Shown here: piece after piece, positions 6,960 through 11,461 of the stretch
Numbering within the stretch: the stretch's first letter is position 1
Layout: every line of letters begins with the position of its first letter
NCBI GenBank assembly: GCA_010025655.1
Contig: RGSV01000021.1
Location: forward strand, 1 to 11,461
From: Acidimicrobiia bacterium
GTDB taxonomy: Bacteria > Actinomycetota > Acidimicrobiia > Acidimicrobiales > Ilumatobacteraceae
Direction of reading: 5' to 3'
DNA: 11,461 bases
Position numbers and translations under genes: made by a program
Notes under the pieces: model-generated
Told to the model about the DNA's origin: nothing
The model's input: only the letters and a program-made list of their open reading frames with translations
Databases searched by the model: none

Positions 6960-7799
6960 ATGCGCAGCGGCTTTGTGACCTTGGTCGGTCGCCCAAACGT
7001 CGGCAAGTCAAGTCTCCTCAATGCAGTGTGCGGACGCAAGGTCAGCATTGTCAGTGACAAGCCCCAGACCACCCGCACGCGGGTGCGTGCCGTCGTCAAC
7101 ACTTCTGACACGCAGGTCGTGTTCGTCGACACTCCCGGTATTCACAAGCCGGTGAGCGCATTGGGTCGGCGGGTCAATGCCACGGCGGTCGAATCGATCT
7201 CGGAAGTCGACGTTGCGTGCCTCGTTATTGACGCGACGCAAACCTTCGGGCGAGGCGACAGATTCGTTGCCGAGCGAATGGACATGAAGCGATCAGCGGT
7301 AGTGCTGAACAAAACTGATGCAACGACACATGCCAAGATCGCCAAGCAGTTGTCGGCCTTGGCCGAGCTCGATGCACTCGCGTATTTTCCAGTTTCGGCT
7401 CGCACCGGTGACGGTGTTACAGCATGGATGCAGTGGTTGAGTGCCCAGATGCCTGAGGGTCAGGCACTGTTTCCACCTGAGATGGTGCGTGAAACCCCCG
7501 ACACACAGTGGGTGGCCGAGCTCGTGCGGGAGTCGCTCTTGGCTCGCACGCGCGAGGAACTGCCGTATTCGATCGCAACGCGGGTGACGGAATACGAATG
7601 GCCGCGCATTCGGTGTGAGATCGTGGTCGAGCGCGAGAGCCAAAAAGGCATGGTCATCGGTAAGGGCGGTGCCATGTTGAAGGCGGTCGGCACCGAAGTG
7701 CGCATGCAACTTGCCGCTGGTGCGTATCTCGAGCTGGCAGTAGTAGTAGATGAGGGTTGGCAACACGACGAGAGCCGAGTGCAGCGACTCGGGTATTGA
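6960..7799 (+). CDS. era: GTPase Era
   Basis: Era is an essential GTPase that binds the 3' end of 16S rRNA and assists 30S subunit maturation. The 279-residue product is slightly shorter than E. coli Era (301). GTPase motifs: G1 GRPNVGKS at 10-17, G2 region PQTTRTR at 35-41, G3 DTPG at 57-60 followed by IHKP, G4 NKTD at 117-120, and G5 VSA at 145-147. The C-terminal KH domain starts near 200 (ELPYSIATRV) and holds VERESQKGMVIGKGG at 223-237, the RNA-binding GxxG loop, ending in the usual LGY. ATG at 6960 puts G1 ten residues in, as in the family. In many actinobacteria era sits near ybeY and recO; here its upstream neighbour is a divergent membrane protein and it converges on a lipoprotein gene. 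Confidence 0.96.
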   Translation: MRSGFVTLVGRPNVGKSSLLNAVCGRKVSIVSDKPQTTRTRVRAVVNTSDTQVVFVDTPGIHKPVSALGRRVNATAVESISEVDVACLVIDATQTFGRGDRFVAERMDMKRSAVVLNKTDATTHAKIAKQLSALAELDALAYFPVSARTGDGVTAWMQWLSAQMPEGQALFPPEMVRETPDTQWVAELVRESLLARTREELPYSIATRVTEYEWPRIRCEIVVERESQKGMVIGKGGAMLKAVGTEVRMQLAAGAYLELAVVVDEGWQHDESRVQRLGY

Positions 7800-7813
7800 C
7801 GCGGCACAAGAGA

Positions 7814-7836
7814 TGGCGCGCTTTCGCCGTGCGCCA
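7814..7836. terminator. possible bidirectional hairpin between era and the lipoprotein gene
   Basis: TGGCGC (7814-7819) pairs perfectly with GCGCCA (7831-7836) around an 11-nt loop in the 63-bp gap between two convergent stop codons. There is no U-tract. Position favours a terminator for one or both genes; the short stem keeps this tentative. Confidence 0.3.
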
Positions 7837-7862
7837 GATGCAACGCTGGGGCGAGTGCCGGG

Positions 7863-8492
7863 TTACGAATCGCGAGTCGACAGCACTGTGAGGTAATCGT
7901 CGTAGGTAACGGCGGTGCCTGGCGCCGTGAGATCACCGCCACCGCGCGGCACTGAAATGTCGGCGCCGTCGACGGTAAAGATCACCTGCCCGATGCCTGG
8001 CCGGCGTGTGAGCGTCAACACGATTTGGGCGATGGCGAGTCGCTGATCAAGCGGCTCGAGTTCTGACAAGAACGGGGCGGTGCTCGCTACACGTGCAATA
8101 CCGCGCCGTACGTCGATCGTCGCAGTGAGTTTTGCTGGTAGCGCACTACGCAGACCCGAGTTCTCGACCTGTGAATCAAGACCAGCAAGCAAGGTGTCAA
8201 GCACTTGTGTCGGGGTGGCGGGACTCACGATGAAACGTTCGGTGCGCACCACGCGATTGGCACTGACAAAGAACAACTCAACCTGCTCGGTAAGCACCTC
8301 GACGATGGTCGTGGTGGGGGTCGCCTGTTCAGCCGGAAGGGTCGACGTGGAGCTGCTCGTCGTAGTTGTCTCAACGAGCGCAGGTGGAATCTCATTGCCC
8401 TCGAGCGACACGAAGCGACCTTCGTCGGGCACTCCACAAGCTGCGAGTGCTGTGGTGATGCCGAGGCATGCGGCAAGGTGACGAAGGCTCAC
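7863..8492 (-). CDS. GerMN-domain lipoprotein, short LpqB-like
   Basis: A 209-residue predicted lipoprotein: short signal sequence, lipobox LAAC at 16-19 with Cys19 as the lipid-modified residue, then a Thr/Ser-rich linker (about 41-63) and a GerMN domain at about 69-183. GerMN features seen are VELFFVSANR, a QVLDTLLAG helix, LRSALPAKLT, and LAIAQIVLTLTRRPGIGQVIFTVDG. In other actinobacteria the lipoprotein after mtrB is LpqB, which influences MtrB signalling; it carries GerMN plus a large C-terminal beta-propeller. This one ends soon after GerMN, so it is either a reduced LpqB or a separate GerMN lipoprotein. Its GTG start overlaps the kinase stop by 4 bp (GTGA), so it is translationally coupled to the kinase, the basis for the proposed role outside the membrane as an accessory to it. 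Confidence 0.85.
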   Translation of the reverse strand: MSLRHLAACLGITTALAACGVPDEGRFVSLEGNEIPPALVETTTTSSSTSTLPAEQATPTTTIVEVLTEQVELFFVSANRVVRTERFIVSPATPTQVLDTLLAGLDSQVENSGLRSALPAKLTATIDVRRGIARVASTAPFLSELEPLDQRLAIAQIVLTLTRRPGIGQVIFTVDGADISVPRGGGDLTAPGTAVTYDDYLTVLSTRDS

Positions 8493-9877
8493 AGCGGCTC
8501 CGAGCGTGGAATGACGACGACAAATCGTGCACCGCCACTGGGTGATCCGTCGACATAGGCGCGACCACCGACGGCGCGCGCATGTTCGGCGACGATGGCC
8601 AGACCAAGACCGCTGCCCACGCTGTTGCGTGATGCGGTGCCGCGGGCAAAACGCTCGAAGATTCGCTCGCGCTCACTCACGCCGACGCCCGGTCCGTTGT
8701 CGTCGACGATTAGTAATACTGCACCGTCGTCGTTCGTCGACAACAGAATCTCCGATGCGCCACCTGCGTGGTCGCGGGCATTGTCTAGAAGATTCACCAA
8801 GATTCGTTCGATGCGACGACGATCTAGAAGCACGATGTCGTCGTCGCCAAGGTCAGATACCACGAGCACATCGCCGTAGCCGTAACGACTTGCAATGCGT
8901 TCGACGAGAGACGTAATGCCCACTTCTTCGGGCTGATCTTGGCCGGCGCGCGCATCGAGGCGACTGAGCTCAAGTAGGTCTTGCACCGTGCGATCAAATC
9001 TGCGTACCTGGGTGGCGATGATGTCGAGGGCGGTGCGGTTTCGGTCGGAGAGTTCATCGGCTCGACCTTTCAACACATCGACCGCTGCACCAAGTGAGGT
9101 GATGGGTGATCGCAGTTCGTGGCTCACATCGCTGGCGAACCGCTCTTCTCGCTGAATGCGATCTTGCACGGCCTGCACCATGCCGTTGAATGACTCAACG
9201 AGTTGTTGTAGGTCGGGGTCGCTCTCTGGTTCAAGTCGCGTGTCGAGTGAACCATCGGCAATCGTTGAGGCAACATCGCTCACTCGACGCAACGGTCGCA
9301 ACACCGTGCCGGTGAGCAAGAATCCGAGCACTCCGGCCACGACGGTGATACCGAGCACGGCTGCGATCAGTGTTGAGCGCACCGTGCCGAGAGTGTCAGC
9401 AACGTCACTGATCGGGAATACTTCGAAATATGTCGCATCGATGGCGGGAATTGCCACCGCAACGGCCTCGTAGGGGCGGCCATTGAAGTCGACTCGCTGT
9501 ATACCGCTGCGACCATCGATGGCGCGCGAGACAAACTCGGTGGGCAAGTTGCTCTGCGTGAAACGTAGGGGCGCTTGGGCGTAGAACAAGTCTTCGGCTC
9601 CGAGGTGCAACACCGCGAAACCACCAGTCTCGGTGCGCAGTGAGGTGACGACTTCGCCGGCGCTCGAGCGTTCGCTGCCCACCACCGTGCGCACGAGCTG
9701 GGCGTTGGCGATTGCCTGTGAGCGGGCTGATGCAGTTGCTTTGTCGAGCAGATATGACCGCGTCGCGGCAAACGTTACGACGCTGAGCAGCACGGCGCCG
9801 GCAAACGATGCCAGCGCGAAATAGAGCACCATGCGGGTGCGCAGGCCGAGTCTGAGGGTCGACCATTCCAATGCCAC
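8489..9877 (-). CDS. sensor histidine kinase, MtrB-like
   Basis: A 462-residue membrane sensor kinase. Order of parts: first membrane helix at about 17-37, an extracytoplasmic sensing region at about 40-168, second helix at 169-191, HAMP linker at 191-243 (TVLRPLRRVSDVA), HisKA domain with SDVSHELRSPIT at 249-260 and phospho-acceptor His253, then the HATPase domain with the N box NLLDNARDHA (362-371), G1 DDNGPGV (392-398) and G2 GSGLGLAI (421-428). All catalytic boxes look intact. Mycobacterial-type MtrB is longer, but the coupling to a GerMN lipoprotein and the adjacent OmpR-type regulator point to the MtrB group; the name is inference. The start is GTG at 9877. The partner regulator is transcribed away from it across 235 bp. 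Confidence 0.9.
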   Translation of the reverse strand: MALEWSTLRLGLRTRMVLYFALASFAGAVLLSVVTFAATRSYLLDKATASARSQAIANAQLVRTVVGSERSSAGEVVTSLRTETGGFAVLHLGAEDLFYAQAPLRFTQSNLPTEFVSRAIDGRSGIQRVDFNGRPYEAVAVAIPAIDATYFEVFPISDVADTLGTVRSTLIAAVLGITVVAGVLGFLLTGTVLRPLRRVSDVASTIADGSLDTRLEPESDPDLQQLVESFNGMVQAVQDRIQREERFASDVSHELRSPITSLGAAVDVLKGRADELSDRNRTALDIIATQVRRFDRTVQDLLELSRLDARAGQDQPEEVGITSLVERIASRYGYGDVLVVSDLGDDDIVLLDRRRIERILVNLLDNARDHAGGASEILLSTNDDGAVLLIVDDNGPGVGVSERERIFERFARGTASRNSVGSGLGLAIVAEHARAVGGRAYVDGSPSGGARFVVVIPRSEPL

Positions 9878-10047
9878 ACGTCAAGCATGGCGGCAAGAAC
9901 TCGGGCCCGACTCAAGGCTCAGCATCGGTTGGTGGTGCGCAACCGACCGGCGGTGCGGAACCTGTAGGTGGTGCGGAACCGGCGGGGCCAAGGGGGAGCA
10001 TGGCACCCGCCGGTTCCAAGCATCCCCAGCGTGGGCGAGCCAGATGA
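9871..10047 (+). CDS. possible small Gly/Ala/Pro-rich protein (58 codons)
   Basis: An ATG at 9871 opens a 58-residue frame ending at TGA 10045-10047, in the divergent region before the response regulator. It begins MPHVKHGGKNSG, carries three hexapeptide units GGAQPT, GGAEPV and GGAEPA at about residues 21-38, and ends in a basic tail KHPQRGRAR. No hydrophobic segment or known motif is seen. Against it: its start overlaps the first codons of the kinase on the other strand by 7 bp, it has no good Shine-Dalgarno, and the repeats may be regulatory DNA instead. For it: the repeat unit is a multiple of three and the differences between units mostly keep G-G-A-x-P. A second in-frame ATG at 10000 follows AGGGGGAG and would give 15 residues. 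Confidence 0.3.
   Translation: MPHVKHGGKNSGPTQGSASVGGAQPTGGAEPVGGAEPAGPRGSMAPAGSKHPQRGRAR
9931..9984. repeat. three tandem imperfect 18-bp repeats
   Basis: Units at 9931-9948, 9949-9966 and 9967-9984 share the core GGYGGTGCGSAACC followed by four variable bases. Units 1 and 3 agree at 15 of 18 positions, 2 and 3 at 14, and 1 and 2 at 12. They lie in the 235-bp region between divergent kinase and regulator genes and could be protein-binding sites or coding repeats of the small frame that spans them. Confidence 0.8.
9975..10017. repeat. 12-bp perfect inverted repeat forming a two-part hairpin
   Basis: GGAACCGGCGGG at 9975-9986 is the exact reverse complement of 10006-10017. Inside it GCCA (9987-9990) pairs with TGGC (10001-10004), leaving one bulged A at 10005 and a 10-nt purine-rich loop AGGGGGAGCA. 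No U-tract follows, so it does not look like a standard terminator. It overlaps the third 18-bp repeat and lies 96 bp before the regulator start, where it could act in the 5' leader of that message. Confidence 0.7.
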
Positions 10048-10061
10048 CGGCGAGCCTGCCG

Positions 10062-10083
10062 TTCTGTGCGTTTTCTGTAACAC
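10062..10083 (+). promoter_or_regulatory. tandem TTCTGT pair at 11-bp pitch before the regulator gene
   Basis: TTCTGT occurs at 10062-10067 and again at 10073-10078, the second continuing as TTCTGTAAC. Spacing from start to start is 11 bp, the pitch at which paired OmpR/PhoB-type regulators bind direct repeats. The pair ends about 30 bp before the ATG of an OmpR-type regulator, so autoregulation is possible. The motif is short and this is inference. The remaining 29 bp to the start hold no clear Shine-Dalgarno. Confidence 0.35.
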
Positions 10084-10112
10084 TTCGGCGCTCTTTGGCA
10101 GACTGCTCAGTC

Positions 10113-10802
10113 ATGGCACGTCTGCTCATGGTTGAAGACGACCCGAGCATTCGCGCCGCACTTGGTCTCGCCCTCGAAGATGAGGGATACGAAGTGCTCC
10201 AGTCATCGAACGGCCGAGCGGGGTTGGCGATGCTCGACCAAGACAACCCTGACCTCGTGCTGCTCGACTTGCGTCTGCCTGATATCTCCGGCTTTGACGT
10301 GTGCCGAGAGATGCGTCAACGCAGCAACGTGCCGATCATCATCGTGACCGCACAGACCGACACCCACGATCTCGTCGCTGGTCTTGAAGCTGGCGCCGAT
10401 GACTATGTCACTAAACCGGTCAACAGCAAAGAACTGGCTGCTCGCATACGCGCTGCGTTGCGCCGATTGGTGCGCGAGGTCTCAGGTCGTTCGCCCGACA
10501 TCACACGCTTTGGCGACATTGAATTGCATCGCGAGGCGGGCACCGTGACGAAAGGTGGCGTCGAAGTGCCGCTCACCAAGACTGAGTTACGGCTGTTGAT
10601 CGAGTTTGCCGACCATCCGAACATGGTGCTGAGTCGCGACCAACTGCTTGAACGCGTGTGGGGCTATGAGTACCTCGGTGACAGTCGTTTGGTGGATGCG
10701 CACATTCGCCGTCTGCGCGTGAAGATTGAAGACAGTCCGAATGAGCCGCGATACATCACGACGCATCGCGGGCTGGGCTATCGCTTTCACCCTGACGCGT
10801 AG
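10113..10802 (+). CDS. OmpR/PhoB-family response regulator, MtrA-like
   Basis: A 229-residue DNA-binding response regulator. The receiver domain (about 3-118) shows the acidic pair in MVEDDP (Asp9, Asp10), the phospho-acceptor Asp52 in VLLDLRLPD, Thr79 in IIIVTAQ and Lys101 in YVTKP. The winged-helix output domain (about 130-227) has LTKTELRLLIEF, LSRDQLLERVWGYEYLGDSRLVDAHIRRLRVKIE and ends RGLGYRF, a layout characteristic of MtrA and its close relatives. The likely partner is the divergent kinase, whose GerMN neighbour supports an MtrA identity; in other actinobacteria that system controls cell-wall and division genes, which is not shown here. The frame is open upstream to 9831, but ATG at 10113 starts the receiver in the normal place. 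It converges on the dinG-like gene with a 62-bp gap lacking a clear hairpin. Confidence 0.93.
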   Translation: MARLLMVEDDPSIRAALGLALEDEGYEVLQSSNGRAGLAMLDQDNPDLVLLDLRLPDISGFDVCREMRQRSNVPIIIVTAQTDTHDLVAGLEAGADDYVTKPVNSKELAARIRAALRRLVREVSGRSPDITRFGDIELHREAGTVTKGGVEVPLTKTELRLLIEFADHPNMVLSRDQLLERVWGYEYLGDSRLVDAHIRRLRVKIEDSPNEPRYITTHRGLGYRFHPDA

Positions 10803-10864
10803 CGGCGGCGTTCGTGGCGCCTAGCGGTGGTGGAGACGACGCCTGGCTGCCGATTTGATGGCGC

Positions 10865-11461
10865 TTACTGGCGGTGAAAGAACGACTTCACGTCGTCGAG
10901 CTGTGACGTCTCGGGGAAATGCGCCACGCCTTCGAGCACGGCACCTTTGTAACGACGCTTGACGAGGCGTGAGTCGAGAATCGCAACGACACCATGATCG
11001 GTTGCCGATCGAATCAGTCGACCTGCAGCTTGCGCCAACGTGGCCGCCGCGATTGGCACATCAATCTGCATGAACGCACTTTGCCCCAAGAGGTCACGTC
11101 GTGCTTCGAGCAACGGGTCGGTGCGCATCGGAAACGGCACCTTGTCGAGGATCACCAATCGCAGCGCGTCTCCTGGTACGTCGACACCCTGGAAGAAACT
11201 GCGCGTCGCGAAGAGGCACGAGCGAATGTCGGTTTTGAAGGCATCGAGCAGCGCCTTCTTGCCCATGTCGTCTTGTGACAGCACGGTGATGTCGTCGAGA
11301 GTGCCACGTAGTTCGTCGACCGCATCACGCATGGCCTTGCGGCTGGTGAAGAGCACGAGCGCCGAGCCGTCGGAGTACTGCACGAGTTGCCGAATTCGGG
11401 CATGCACCTTCTGATTGCGGTCGGGTGCGTCGGGGTCGGGTAGATCGTCGGCGAGATACAA
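10865..11461 (-). CDS. DinG/YoaA-type ATP-dependent DNA helicase, C-terminal part
   Basis: The 198 residues seen are the second helicase domain of an XPD-like superfamily 2 DNA helicase of the DinG group; the gene begins beyond the right edge, so the Walker motifs and any iron-sulfur cysteines or exonuclease domain are not visible. Seen: YLADDLPDP at the edge, the motif IV region ALVLFTSRKAM, the motif V region LFATRSFFQGVDVPGDALRLVILDKVPF, and the motif VI region QAAGRLIRSATDHGVVAILDSRL containing the arginine finger area Q-x-x-G-R-x-I-R. The end KSFFHRQ is a normal finish. In the family these enzymes unwind DNA forks, R-loops or damaged structures in repair. It is convergent with the response regulator and shows no functional tie to it. 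Confidence 0.92.
   Translation of the reverse strand: MYLADDLPDPDAPDRNQKVHARIRQLVQYSDGSALVLFTSRKAMRDAVDELRGTLDDITVLSQDDMGKKALLDAFKTDIRSCLFATRSFFQGVDVPGDALRLVILDKVPFPMRTDPLLEARRDLLGQSAFMQIDVPIAAATLAQAAGRLIRSATDHGVVAILDSRLVKRRYKGAVLEGVAHFPETSQLDDVKSFFHRQ

Noticed and set aside
6884..7132. N-terminal extension of the small membrane protein
   Set aside because: It lies antisense to the era GTPase domain and is rich in Arg and Thr with no sensible domain.
9931..9984. CRISPR-like array
   Set aside because: The three units are adjacent with no spacers, are imperfect, and there are no cas genes.
9975..10017. Rho-independent terminator
   Set aside because: The stem is strong but no U-tract follows on either strand, and no gene clearly ends there.
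9831..10112. 94-residue N-terminal extension of the response regulator
   Set aside because: The receiver domain starts at ATG 10113, and the upstream frame runs antisense into the kinase start and through repeats.
1..11461. Mobile element or horizontally acquired island
   Set aside because: No transposase, integrase, att-like repeats or flanking tRNA are seen, and gene style is uniform across the window.

Overview
The window is an ordinary-looking, compact bacterial chromosome segment, almost entirely coding. Several features point to a high-GC actinobacterium: frequent GTG starts, a complete-looking menaquinone module, an F420-type luciferase-like oxidoreductase, an HtdZ-like MaoC hydratase, and a two-component pair next to a GerMN lipoprotein resembling mtrA-mtrB-lpqB. 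The moderate GC and style suggest an Acidimicrobiia-like lineage; that placement is inference from gene content, not from a marker alignment. I see no tRNA, rRNA, CRISPR array, insertion sequence or phage gene.

Layout. (1) Positions 1-122, minus: the first 40 codons of a FrnE-like DsbA-family oxidoreductase, recognisable by a CPWC motif, divergent from menD. (2) 141-3783: menaquinone genes. menD (plus) runs convergently into menF, which lies downstream of menG on the minus strand. MenF makes isochorismate from chorismate, MenD makes SEPHCHC from it, and MenG does the final methylation. (3) 3807-6463: a lipid or acyl-CoA module. An ACAD10/11-like acyl-CoA dehydrogenase is translationally coupled to a luciferase-like, probably F420-dependent oxidoreductase, and this pair converges on a MaoC (R)-hydratase of the HtdZ type. 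(4) 6467-7799: a small four-helix membrane protein of unknown function, divergent from the GTPase gene era. (5) 7863-10802: a signalling locus. A GerMN lipoprotein and an MtrB-like histidine kinase overlap by 4 bp on the minus strand; an MtrA-like response regulator faces away from them across a 235-bp divergent region. (6) 10865-11461, minus: the C-terminal part of a DinG-type helicase.

The most interesting stretch is the 235-bp divergent region between kinase and regulator. It holds three tandem 18-bp repeats, a perfect 12-bp inverted repeat forming a two-part hairpin, a tandem TTCTGT pair at 11-bp pitch (the spacing OmpR/PhoB regulators like), and a 58-codon open frame in which the 18-bp repeats read as Gly-Gly-Ala-Glu/Gln-Pro-X. 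Elsewhere several divergent pairs are separated by only about 18-25 bp, so promoters must lie inside the opposing genes or transcripts must be nearly leaderless. I found no convincing wholly new system.
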